This document shows positions 1 through 8,344 of a stretch of DNA of 14,422 nt, piece after piece. The DNA is from Conidiobolus incongruus B7586 (Eukaryota; Entomophthoromycota; Entomophthoromycetes; Entomophthorales; Conidiobolaceae), in the NCBI GenBank assembly GCA_000697335.1, contig JNEM01014882.1:1-14422 (forward strand), written 5' to 3'. The position numbers were made by a program, and so were the translations under genes. The number at the start of each line of letters is the position of its first letter. Position 1 is the stretch's first letter. The notes below the pieces were generated by a model that ran no database searches, was not told where the DNA came from, and saw only the letters and a list, made by a program, of their open reading frames with translations.

Positions 1-519
1 TTATTAAATAACTTAAAAATAAAAAAATAATTATTATAAAATAATTTCCTTAATTTCTTTATTGTAATTTAATTAAGTATTTATAAATCAACTAAAAAAA
101 TGAATTAGAGTTTTTATCTTAACAAAAATTTAAATTAAATTTAAATATATATTTAAAAAGCTTAGAATAATATTAGTTTTACTTAATATAAAATGCTAGT
201 TAACTTTATATTTTATAAATTTAAAAAAGTTAGAAAAGCAAAAAATAGATATATTAAATAATAATCCTTTTATTAATATTCAAACTTATAAATTTACAAC
301 TTATTTTAAATATATTTTTAATTTTAATATATTAATTAATAATTAATTAAATTTAATTTATGTATTATATTATTAATAAATAATATATATTAATTATATT
401 ATTTAATATAAATTTATTTGAATAAAAATTAATTAAGATAATAATAAAAATATAAATATTTTTAATTTTATGACTTATTTTTATAATCTAATATATATAT
501 TTTTAAATTAATTTATTAA
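1..519. other. AT-rich flank without recognisable gene
   Basis: This stretch is almost pure A and T with scattered short poly-A, poly-T and TA runs. All six frames are broken at short intervals. I see no conserved protein motif, no tRNA-like sequence and no ordered tandem repeat. It lies where the C-terminal part of the mariner-like trace at 520-885 would fall, but no C-terminal transposase motif can be read here. Confidence 0.6.
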
Positions 520-885
520 AACATCAGAAAATTCTATATTATAATTAAAGGTTATATAAGATATATTTGTAAAACATATTATTTTAATTTTAAATTATAT
601 TAATATCTATTTTGAATATATTAATAACTATAAAAATATCTATAATAAAAAAACAAACTTATATCAGTATTTAACATAAAAAATAATAATGTTATAAACC
701 TATCATATATTTTTGCCTTTTTTCTCTATTTATAAATCTATAAATTTAATAAAATTTTTCAAAAATAATTAAAAAACATTTTAAAGAAAATTTAATTTAT
801 AAGGATATATTTTATTATATTATCAATAGTACAAAATTATTATGATTTAATTCAATATTTAATACCAAATAAAACTCAAATTCAA
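520..885 (-). mobile_element. Decayed mariner-like transposase trace (weak)
   Basis: Read on the minus strand, short pieces in the right order and spacing resemble the mariner catalytic core. FEFYLVL (about 880-860) resembles the FEICxSLL helix. KYIL (about 812-801) lies where mariners have the EKWIL segment after the first catalytic Asp. IYDR (about 710-699) stands where WWD(Q/R) is expected and is preceded by AAAAGGCAAAA, which is also found at the same place in the clearer copy at 13279-13955. A TTTTCTGAT segment near 523 sits where the second catalytic Asp would be. The distance from first to second Asp position is about 97 codons in both copies. No open frame survives, and terminal repeats were not found. 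Each match alone is weak in such AT-rich DNA; order and spacing are the argument. Confidence 0.42.
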
Positions 886-1282
886 TATATAATATATAAG
901 AAATAACTGGTAAATCTAACTTCAGATTTAATAATATAATATTTTATTATATATTATATAATAGCATGTCAAAATATTGTACATTAGAAATAAATTAAAT
1001 GCTTTTTCATGACTATAGCTTTATTTCTGATTAATGCTAGTTGGTATTAAAAATTCAATTTGTAGTTAATGGTTTTCTTGTAATAGTAATTTTTTATAAA
1101 CTAATATCTAATTCAAAATAAGAAAATTACAGTTTACTAAAATTGTAAAATTTAATCATATTATCATTTTTATTCCGGAACTAGTGAACTAACTTTATAT
1201 TATTTTTTTTATATTTTAATAGCTTATTATAATATCATTATTTTTTCCCTTTTTACTTAAAGATTATGAGAAAAATAATTAA
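886..1282. other. AT-rich flank, no gene seen
   Basis: No open frame or known motif is visible. There is a small perfect stem at 911-930 (TAAATCT / AGATTTA, loop of six). The region is where the N-terminal DNA-binding half of the left mariner trace would be expected, but I could not recognise a helix-turn-helix segment there. Confidence 0.5.
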
Positions 1283-1393
1283 GTTATCCAAGATAAAATT
1301 TTGTTATCCAATCATATTAATTTAATGTTGATAAATATACTAATATTTGAATGTTATCCATTAAAATAATAAATTCGAAGTACTATATAAAAG
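1283..1393 (+). promoter_or_regulatory. Promoter of the SDR gene: three GTTATCCA sites and a TATA box
   Basis: The octamer GTTATCCA occurs three times in the same orientation at 1283-1290, 1303-1310 and 1353-1360, so starts are 20 and 50 bp apart. A canonical TATA box, TATATAAAAG, lies at 1384-1393, about 40 bp before the ATG at 1434, which implies a very short leader. The reverse complement TGGATAAC contains a GATAA core, so a GATA-type or Myb-like factor is a plausible binder, but that is inference. A strong TATA box with repeated upstream sites is typical of an inducible gene. Confidence 0.6.
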
Positions 1394-1433
1394 AGTTAAA
1401 ATAATAAGTAGAATTGATTTGTAATCTAAAATC

Positions 1434-2325
1434 ATGAGTGTTTACATTGTTACTGGAGCTTCTAGAGGTATTGGTTTAGCAATTGTCGAAGAGATTATTA
1501 ATCTTGGAGGCAAAGTTGTTGGTGTAGCTAGATCAGAATCTGCGTTAGGCGAAATTCAAAAGAGATTAAATCAAGATAAATTTCAATTTGTTGCTGGAGA
1601 TATTACTAACAGTGAAATCAATCAAAAAGTAGTTGATGTTGCTTCCAAGTGGGGATCTATCAAGGGTATTGTCCTTAATGCAGCGTAATTTATATTTTAT
1701 AATCACTTTAATAATTTTTAATTAATTATTTTATTAAGCGTCCTTGGAACTTTTGAACCTTTGATTAAAGCTAATTTAAATGATATTAAAAAGTAAGGAA
1801 TATTAGAAATTAATTAACTAAACTGACCGAATTGCTTTTTAGAGTTGTAGATATCAATTTATTTTCAGTTATTGACTTGATCCAAAAGACTTTACCTCAT
1901 CTTCTATTAACCAATGGTAATATTATACTTGTTAGTTCAGGAGCCGCCACATACCCAATTCAGGGATGGGCTTCATATTGCTTATCCAAAGCTTCTCTTA
2001 ATATGCTCGGTTCTTTACTCGCAGTTGAGCACCCCAATCTCCGAATTTTATCAGTAGATCCTGGTGTAGTTGATACCAATATGCAAACTCATATCAGAGA
2101 AACAGGTAATTGCGCCAACTCCATAGTCAAAACACATACTGACTTAAAGCCATTTTTAGGTTCAAAAGCTATGGATGCTGAATCATTCCAATTTTTCGGT
2201 CACCTCAAGGAAAATAATCTATTGTTACCACCCAATGTACCAGGTAGAGCAATTGCTAAAATTGTCACAGGTATCATTCCCAAAGAACAAAATGGTAAAT
2301 TTGTTAACTGGGATATTACTTTTTG

Positions 2326-2326
<1 letters not shown>
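1434..2326 (+). CDS. Short-chain dehydrogenase/reductase, Irc24/YIR035C-like (benzil or sepiapterin reductase type)
   Basis: A cytosolic NADP(H)-type carbonyl reductase of the classical SDR fold, built from three exons: 1434-1684, 1739-1792 and 1843-2326, encoding 262 residues. Introns are 54 bp (GTAATT...AAG) and 50 bp (GTAAGG...TAG). Both junctions fall inside codons and restore the frame exactly. The cofactor loop TGASRGIG is at residues 7-14, an adenine-pocket GDI at 55-57 and NAA at 82-84. The catalytic set is N107, S134, Y147 and K151 (YCLSK), with the usual 13-residue Ser-Tyr spacing. The block VSSGA...GW.SY..SKA..N, the later PGVVDTNMQ and the following IRET closely resemble yeast Irc24 as I remember it. 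That family reduces diketones such as benzil to (S)-benzoin; the natural substrate is unclear. The length is normal for the family and all key residues are present, so the gene looks functional. The start is the only ATG before the Rossmann strand and lies about 40 bp past the TATA box. Confidence 0.9.

Positions 2327-2365
<39 letters not shown>
2327..2365 (+). repeat. (TAA)13 microsatellite directly after the SDR stop
   Basis: Thirteen uninterrupted TAA triplets begin at the base after the TGA stop and lie in the same reading frame, so the gene ends in fourteen consecutive stop codons. In another frame the tract reads as a run of asparagine codons, which is a shadow and not a protein. Confidence 0.95.
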
Positions 2366-2366
<1 letters not shown>

Positions 2367-4309
2367 TCAATTATTTATAAAAATAAATTCTGATAACATT
2401 ATAAATTTGCTAAATCAATATATTTTTTTATTAATTTAATATCATATATTTGTTTTGTTTTTTTTAATAAAATTGAGCCAATATTTATTTTTGTTAATAA
2501 TTAAAATTATTATAATTACTCTTATGATATTCTTATATTTGATCAATATGGCTATTCGAATAATATTATTGAATTTTAATATTTTGATTTGGATTTGGAT
2601 TTGGATTTGGATTTTGGAATATTAAATTTTGTGTAGAAAATTGAAGAGTTTTAAATATATTAATCGTGGCTCAATAATAATAATAATATGGAACACTTGT
2701 GATTATTATTCAACAAATTTCTTCATAAATATTTAACTATATATCATTGATAGAATAATATTGCCCTTTTTTAATAAAATATATTTGATACCTATTTTCG
2801 TAAATATTTTGTTTCGTTATTATAATAATTTGAAATATTAATTATTTCCAAATATAGTATAATATATTATTCAACTTCAATGGTATCAAATAATATCAAC
2901 TATTTATTGATCTATTTTGTATGTTAATTTTGTTAAGTTCTAAACAAATGATCATTTATATACCATTTCAGTCATTGAAGATTAATTTGAACCGCAAAAT
3001 ATTAATATATATTAAACATCAATTAGATATTCGTAATGATATTTTATTAATATGAACATAATCTTATTTGAATTATTGACATTAGTAATTTATTGTTATA
3101 TTGACTTATTTAATTTATTATATTTTTTTAATAGTAATCTTATTTAAAGAAAATATTTTATAATTTGAAAAATAACACTTAGATTGAATGATAATACTAA
3201 ATTTTAGAAAAATACTTAATTTGATAGTATATCATTTAATTTTTTAAATAATTAACCTTGAATAATTTTATATTATAATTATTTTAATATACTCAAATCA
3301 AATAGAATGCTTAAAAATGAAATCTATTATTTCAATACTGACTGGTTTAAAATATAAAATTATTTCAATTTTTTCATGATTTATAATATTAATGGAAATT
3401 TATTTATTATTTGATTATTTATTGGCTATTATATGAGTTCAAACCTTGGTAAGTTTATTTATTTTTGATACAAATCGACTAAATCTTTAAATCATATATT
3501 TAAATACTAAATATTTGAATTATAACTTAACACATTCATTTAATTCAAAAAGGCAAAGTTAATGAAATATCAAAGATGAACTTAATATGATATTGTTAAT
3601 ATAATATATTTATAAATATTAATTAATAATAATAATATTGATATATATTTTAATTAGGTAAATTTACGTAAAATTTTGATTTTAAAATGTTGAAATGTTT
3701 GGTTATTATCAATTAGCAATACTTGATTAAGTTGAAACATAATTAATGAACTTGTATTCAATGATATGAACGATATTTAATATATTTTCTTGGTTGATAT
3801 GAGTTGAATTATTTTTTTAACTAGTATCAGATATTGTTATTTTTAATTTTTCGATGAATAATTCCCATCAGAATGAATTTTGAAAATTAACACTAATTAT
3901 ATAGAATTTGAAATATAATATATTTGGATATTAATGAAACTCAAAATAATTGCCATAGTAGAATAAATTTTATTGATTCTTTAAATATAATATTGCTTTA
4001 TTTGAGTTATAGAGTATTCATTCAAAATTAATTATTTTAATATTTTGTCAATTAATTCAAAATTGGTAATGATTTCAAAATTAATCCCATAAGTAAAATC
4101 ATTTAGATTGAAGCATACAATTATTTTGATAATGCCAGTCCAAAATCTCAAAAACCATTGTAACCTATCAAATCCCAATTAAAAATCAATTAATTATCAT
4201 TTTTGAAATTAATTAAATTCTTTAATTATTCGATTATAGAAATCTATTCAACTTTGCTTGACTTTTAGTATTATTTGGTGAATTTGAAATTTCCTTGTTT
4301 TTTAACGAA
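2366..4309. other. Intergenic region, no gene recognised
   Basis: About 1.9 kb between the SDR stop and the MIM1-like start. It is AT-rich but less extreme than the two ends of the window. All frames are closed at short intervals on both strands. The only ordered structure I see is the short GATTTG tandem at 2586-2617. It must contain the SDR 3' processing site at its left and the MIM1-like promoter at its right, but I see no clear TATA box near 4310. Confidence 0.6.
2586..2617 (+). repeat. GATTTG hexamer tandem repeat
   Basis: Four perfect copies of GATTTG (2586-2609) are followed by a fifth with one extra T. The unit is not a known telomere repeat orientation for fungi (TTAGGG-type), and no gene covers it. 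It is probably a simple minisatellite formed by slippage. Confidence 0.85.
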
Positions 4310-4714
4310 ATGTCTATGAAATCTGCCCAACAAATTAACTTGCCTAAAACTCACTTAACCCAATCGAGTGCTTCTCAAGAACCTCAATCCCCAACGGAAT
4401 CCTTCGCCGAAGTTGAAGACACTGTCGACGACACCCATATCACTGATATCGAACTAGAATCTATCACCTCTTCCAACTGCTCTACACCCAATCCCAATTT
4501 ATCTCGACCTCCCCTTCAAACCAAAGACTTAATTCCAGCACTCTCTGTATTATTACCACCTCAACATTATGTAACCTATACGCAATTCTTCCTCTATAAC
4601 TTATTCTACCCATTCGTTGCAGGATTCTTTGGTGGTATAGGCGAAATTTTTGCAGGGGAATTGACAAGATATTGGGGTTGGAAATCTACCAATCTACAAT
4701 TTTTAAGAAAGTGA
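4310..4714 (+). CDS. MIM1: Mim1/Tom13-like mitochondrial outer-membrane import protein
   Basis: Mim1 is a small single-span protein of the mitochondrial outer membrane. With Mim2 it inserts helical outer-membrane proteins such as Tom20, Tom70 and other multi-span proteins. This gene is a single exon encoding 134 residues (yeast Mim1 is 113). Residues 1-90 form a Ser/Thr/Pro/Glu-rich, probably disordered cytosolic arm with an acidic patch near 35-50. The membrane segment is about residues 92-117. It carries the family signature: LFYPFVAGFFGGIGEIFAGEL followed by Trp residues, comparable to LLLPFLNGMMLGFGELFAHEL in yeast as I remember it. The glycine pattern G105, G109 (GxxxG) and G111, G116 is the oligomerisation motif of the family. 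The tail after the span is short and basic, ending LRK. I start at the ATG at 4310; a second ATG two codons later (4316) is possible. The N-terminal arm is not conserved, as expected. Confidence 0.88.
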   Translation: MSMKSAQQINLPKTHLTQSSASQEPQSPTESFAEVEDTVDDTHITDIELESITSSNCSTPNPNLSRPPLQTKDLIPALSVLLPPQHYVTYTQFFLYNLFYPFVAGFFGGIGEIFAGELTRYWGWKSTNLQFLRK

Positions 4715-4716
4715 AA

Positions 4717-4746
4717 TATATACATACATATGTATACATATATATC
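4717..4746 (+). terminator. Cluster of yeast-type 3' end efficiency elements
   Basis: Immediately after the MIM1-like stop, TATATA, TACATA (twice), TATGTA, TACATA and TATATA overlap in about 30 bp. These match the TAYRTA efficiency element known from budding-yeast polyadenylation. The stretch also contains two overlapping perfect palindromes, ATACATATGTAT (4724-4735) and ATATGTATACATAT (4728-4741). Function is inferred from position and known yeast signals. Confidence 0.45.
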
Positions 4747-5400
4747 TATTTTTTATTTGCAATTGATATTAATATTATTTGATTATAAATATATATATAT
4801 AATGTAATCATTGAATTTTAAAGTTCTCATTTATTTTCTTTATTTTATTAATTATTATTTTATTAAAATTTCGATGTTTCTAAATTTCTAAATATCATTA
4901 AAAACCTCAAATAAATCGAATACTTTTGACTGAATTATTAACTACCAGATTATCATGATTGTCGAATAAAATTCTTTTAAGGATTGAATTAAATCATTAG
5001 AATTTGATTTCAGTTCATTATCAATTTACAAGTGATTATCATTAATCCCCTCAATATTATCATTCTGATCCAATTCTAAAACCCATTTTTATTGACATTG
5101 ATCATTATAATTAATTCAAGTTTGTTATTTCTTGTCTATATTTTATATATTCAATATTATAACAATAAGATATTATATTACTTGTTATTATATTATTTAT
5201 TATTATATTATCCCTTTTTATATTATTCACTTGTAGTATATTTGAATATATATTAAGGTCATTGAATTAAAAGTCTTAAAAACATGAACAAAATTTCATA
5301 TGATATCCTATATTGAATAGATATGTAAAATTAATTAAACTGAATTAAAGTTTCATCAATTTTAAACTATTTCAACTAAAAGTTTATGGTTATTAGATTT
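4747..5400. other. Intergenic region, no gene seen
   Basis: AT-rich DNA between the MIM1-like gene and the DUF3712 promoter. No frame stays open and there is no family motif. Around 5160-5215 there are several imperfect copies of a TTATTATATTA-like unit, which is low-complexity sequence. Confidence 0.6.
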
Positions 5401-5450
5401 TATATAAATAGCCATTCATTCAGTATTATTCATCATAACTCTCTCTCCTC
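5401..5450 (+). promoter_or_regulatory. TATA box and CT-rich initiator of the DUF3712 gene
   Basis: TATATAAATA at 5401-5410 is followed about 30 bp later by a CT-rich tract (CTCTCTCCTC, about 5440-5449), the usual arrangement of TATA box and start region in fungal promoters. This implies a leader of about 180-190 nt before the ATG at 5628. Confidence 0.5.
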
Positions 5451-5512
5451 AATCACTATATCATTTTCAATTGTAAAAAAAATTCCAGATTTATTAGTAT
5501 TATTACTTTTGA

Positions 5513-5557
5513 ATGAATTCATTATTACCACTAAATTACTCTCATATACGTCTATAA
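5513..5557 (+). other. Possible 14-codon upstream ORF in the DUF3712 leader
   Basis: An ATG at 5513 opens a 14-codon frame ending with TAA at 5555-5557, about 70 bp before the main ATG. If transcription starts near the CT-rich tract, this uORF would be in the leader and could lower translation of the main frame. A spliced leader could remove it. Confidence 0.3.
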
Positions 5558-5627
5558 TCTATTTTATCAATCAAAGCAACAAATATATTCAATATAAATA
5601 CAACCACTTGAACACAATTTAGTTAAA

Positions 5628-7103
5628 ATGAATTCCCAAATATTAACTAAAGATACCACCTTTCAAAGAAATACAACACTCCCTAAAGGCTTAATATCTA
5701 AATACTTTTATAATATTGAAAGTGTTCATCTGACTATTATAGCTATTCTAAGTTTATTAAGTTTAAATTATTTTAATATGAAATTATTAAAATTTATTGT
5801 TCAACATTTTATGGATAAATCTATTATCAGTATTAAAAGTACCAAAGTTACGGACCCTACGGAAAGGAGCATTAGAATGTTGTGTGAGTCTACACTGATT
5901 AGTAAGAGTCCTCTAAGTGCTCAAGTCCAATTTGAGGGTCCTGCTCAAATGGGTTTCATTAACCCTGAAGGAGAGACTATTTGGTTTGGCGAGTCCGAAA
6001 TGCCTATTCTCAATTTGAAACCAGGAGCTGAACAGACTTTGGAACTACCTTTACATGTTATTTTTAAGGACAATAGGCAATTCGGCCAATTTAATAAGTT
6101 ATTAATGCTAGAAAAGAAGGTAAAATTGGTCATGAAGGGCTTTGTTACCGTTAAATGTTTAAGATTTTTGAAAATTAGAGGTGTTATGATGAATAAGGTT
6201 ATTGAAATTAAAGGTAATTAATTTTACTTAATTTTATTATATAGGTATTTTATTGAAATGACTGAATTTAATTAATATTTAGGTATGGATGGTCTTAGCC
6301 AAGTAAGCATAAAAGATGTGAAGGTTAAGAAAGGAGATCGCACTAAAGTTGAGATCGCTGTGAGCTGTAAAATGATTAATCCTTCGGATGTCAGTATGGC
6401 ACTTGATCAAGTTTGGTTCAACCTATACTATAAGGATATAGCAGTTGGTACTGTATCTATTTCACCACTAAAGTTAACTCCAGGAGAGAACTCGCCACCA
6501 ACAAAGGTATTTTTCCATCCTGACCCCAACAATCCTCAAGCCATCGAAATGGGTCGTGAACTAATGTCTAACTTTACCAAAGGTGTGGATTCCGAGACCA
6601 TCATCAGGGGTAACCATCCTAACAAACAGCTCCCCTCCTATCTTGCTGAAGGTATGTCAGGACTTTGTATCACAACTACCTTAAATGGCCTCTCGATTCC
6701 TCTCCTCAAAAGTGCCAAAATGAGTATTAGTCCACTTGATTTAGTCGTGTCCATGGCTGCATTTTCAGTACCCACCAGATTAATGACTACCAATCCTTTC
6801 GATGAAGATTTTTATATTGTAAAAATTAATTCCGAAGCAATAGTTAAAGGTGTGAATATTGGTAGTTTGAATGCTGATCACAGCAGTTATCCTATAAAGA
6901 TCTCCAGACGCTCCACTGTAGAAACTGGCTTAATGACAATGAAACTCAACCCCTTGGTTGAAGGCTTTGGTGCAGTAGCGACGACTTTAGGCGAAGGCAA
7001 CATGACAGCAGATATTAAAGCAACGATTGATGCCAAGGTTGGTAACTATAGTATGGTCATAGACTATGAGCAAGAACAAGTACCTATTATTGTCGGACTC
7101 TAA
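5628..7103 (+). CDS. DUF3712 (LEA2-like) single-pass membrane protein, Tag1-related
   Basis: Two exons, 5628-6213 and 6283-7103, joined across a 69 bp intron (GTAATT...TTTAG) that splits a glycine codon, give 468 residues. Residues 1-33 are polar, 34-49 form a short hydrophobic segment (HLTIIAILSLLSLNYF) that probably anchors the protein, and the rest is a run of beta-rich segments. Segments typical of DUF3712 are MDKSIISI followed by a conserved Asn/Asp-Pro-Thr-type turn (about 62-80). The WF..SEMPILNLKPG block (119-133), INPSDVSMAL (227-236) and the closing TIDAKVGNYSMVIDYEQEQVPI (about 443-464) also fit. Sequons at N292, N435 and N450 fit a lumenal or extracellular face. Fungal DUF3712 proteins are poorly known; yeast Tag1, a vacuolar membrane protein linked to ending autophagy, is a larger relative. 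A specific function cannot be assigned. All key parts look intact. Confidence 0.82.
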
Positions 7104-7161
7104 TTCACTGAATGTATATAGATCTATTGGGTTATTAGCATTATTTTTATATTTTGTAATA

Positions 7162-7182
7162 ATAAACTTGTTTTCAAGTTTC
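7162..7182 (+). terminator. AATAAA signal overlapping a small hairpin, 3' of DUF3712
   Basis: AATAAA at 7162-7167 overlaps a perfect stem, AAACTTG / CAAGTTT, with a TTTT loop (7165-7182), about 60 bp past the stop at 7103. The signal suits polyadenylation. The hairpin may be accidental. Confidence 0.4.
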
Positions 7183-7476
7183 ATTCTTTATCAATTCCTA
7201 GAAAAATCATTATAAAATATAAATCTATTTCCAATTTTTCCAAACTAAATATTATATTCATGTATTGATACTAGTTCCCTGTGCTCATGGTGAGAGTTGT
7301 ATTGATTTTTCAATCCATTATATTTTTCAAGGAGTACATTATTGATTGGTGAATGGATCATAGTTTTCATTTGCCAGTCCAATATTTTATTTCATATCAT
7401 TAGCTATATATGAGATATTCTATTAATTGCAAGTACCTTGAGAAATATTTGGAAAACAACACTAAATTTATTTAGA

Positions 7477-7622
7477 ATGAATAATAATATTATATATAAT
7501 TTACTTGATGAATTTTACTTCAGAAATAATTTTATAATTTTATAATTTTATAATTTGATTTTAGAAAGCAACTGTTATACAATGCATTTTAAAGTTATAT
7601 TATATATAATAATATTATTCAT
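7477..7622. repeat. MITE-like element with imperfect 30 bp inverted ends
   Basis: The left arm (7477-7506, beginning ATGAATAATAATATTATAT) and the right arm (7592-7622, ending ATATTATTCAT) are inverted copies matching at about 28 of 31 positions, enclosing about 85 bp without a coding frame. The size and form fit a miniature inverted-repeat transposable element. No target-site duplication is visible and the arms are low in complexity, so chance in AT-rich DNA remains possible. Confidence 0.35.
7528..7556 (+). repeat. AATTTTAT tandem repeat, 3.6 copies
   Basis: Three perfect 8-bp units and a partial fourth lie inside the MITE-like element. This is simple slippage sequence. Confidence 0.85.
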
Positions 7623-7871
7623 CAACTTTTGAAGATTCCTTGAATAAATTGGTCAACAAGAATATCAAATTATATCAGTTATATTCTTCAAAATAGATTT
7701 TAGTAAGAAAACCACAATAAATTTTATATTTGATAATAATTAGTTAAGCATGACATCTTAGAATAATACAAAATTAATAATAATCAATATTATATTAATA
7801 GAGTAAAAATAATATCATGATATATGAAAAGTGTTTAAAACTTGATCATATTTTTTAAAGATTATTTAACT

Positions 7872-8132
7872 TTAATAACCTTCATAACCGTCATAATAGT
7901 CCCCATCGTAATTAACAACTTCATAATCGTTATAGTGACTATCGTCATAGTGACCATCCCACCTATCTAAATGAATTGGCCTTTGGCTGCCTCCAGCTTT
8001 GAATTCAGCGTTTAACTTAGAAATATCATAACCCTGAGTTGCCGCAACCTGGTTATTGTAAGAATAATTAATAGGGCTCGAGAAAACAGTGCCAATTATA
8101 GCCAAAATAACGGTAGTCAAAATAGATTGCAT
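7872..8132 (-). CDS. Small secreted Tyr/Asp-rich protein of unknown function
   Basis: A single-exon gene on the minus strand encoding 86 residues. Residues 1-18 form a classical signal peptide (Met, then a hydrophobic core ILTTVILAIIGTVF, then Ser-Ser-Pro), so cleavage is likely near residue 18-19. The mature part has a polar middle and a C-terminal tail (60-86) dominated by Tyr, Asp, Asn, Gly and His in a loose repeat of YDD, YND, YDG, YDG and YEG units ending in Tyr. There are no cysteines, unlike most fungal secreted effectors, so no disulfide fold is expected. The tail resembles acidic, metal-binding or cross-linkable cell-wall peptides only in composition. The frame stays open upstream to 8279, but that part would push the signal peptide inside the protein and overlies the TATA box, so I start at 8132. 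I do not recognise a family. Confidence 0.7.
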   Translation of the reverse strand: MQSILTTVILAIIGTVFSSPINYSYNNQVAATQGYDISKLNAEFKAGGSQRPIHLDRWDGHYDDSHYNDYEVVNYDGDYYDGYEGY

Positions 8133-8223
8133 TTTGTTTGAATAATTTATCGCACAGTAATAATTAATATAATTTTTTTTAATTTGTAATTTTTTGATTG
8201 AAAAAATTAATGCAAATTGTTGA

Positions 8224-8344
8224 TTATATATAAAGATACAATGCAACTCAAAAATCTTGGAAACCTCCTGATCCCACATTCTCCAAACTCACCCTAGCAA
8301 TTTTTACCCAAGTTAAGTTTCGAATTGGGGCAATTGGTACCAAT
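8224..8344 (-). promoter_or_regulatory. TATA box and CCAAT cluster for the secreted-protein gene
   Basis: On the minus strand, TATATATAA at 8232-8224 lies about 92 bp before the ATG. About 90-120 bp further upstream are three CCAAT boxes in 21 bp: ATTGG at 8324-8328 and 8333-8337 and CCAAT at 8340-8344. The last two form a perfect 12-bp palindrome, ATTGGTACCAAT (8333-8344). CCAAT is the site of the Hap/NF-Y complex. The patch is richer in C and G than the DNA around it, as expected for a conserved regulatory block. Confidence 0.5.

Larger units (their letters stand above)
7183..7871. other. Convergent intergenic region
   Basis: This region lies between the 3' ends of the DUF3712 gene (+) and the small secreted-protein gene (-), so both transcripts should end here. 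It contains the inverted repeat at 7477-7622 and the AATTTTAT tandem, and otherwise no open frame. Confidence 0.6.

Noticed and set aside
2175-2393. Frame with a poly-Asn run overlapping the SDR end
   Set aside because: It is the TAA microsatellite and SDR exon 3 read in another frame; no start context and no family resemblance.
4482-4667. Minus-strand frame of 61 codons
   Set aside because: It lies wholly antisense to the Mim1-like coding region and shows no motif.
5386-5622. Plus-strand frame of 78 codons before the DUF3712 gene
   Set aside because: It overlies the TATA box and leader; composition is that of non-coding sequence, rich in Ile, Asn and Ser.
5945-6133. Minus-strand frame of 62 codons
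   Set aside because: Antisense shadow of DUF3712 exon 1.
6987-7184. Minus-strand frame of 65 codons
   Set aside because: Antisense shadow of the DUF3712 end and its 3' region.
8133-8279. N-terminal extension of the secreted protein
   Set aside because: The extension would bury the signal peptide and covers the TATA box; its composition is that of leader DNA.
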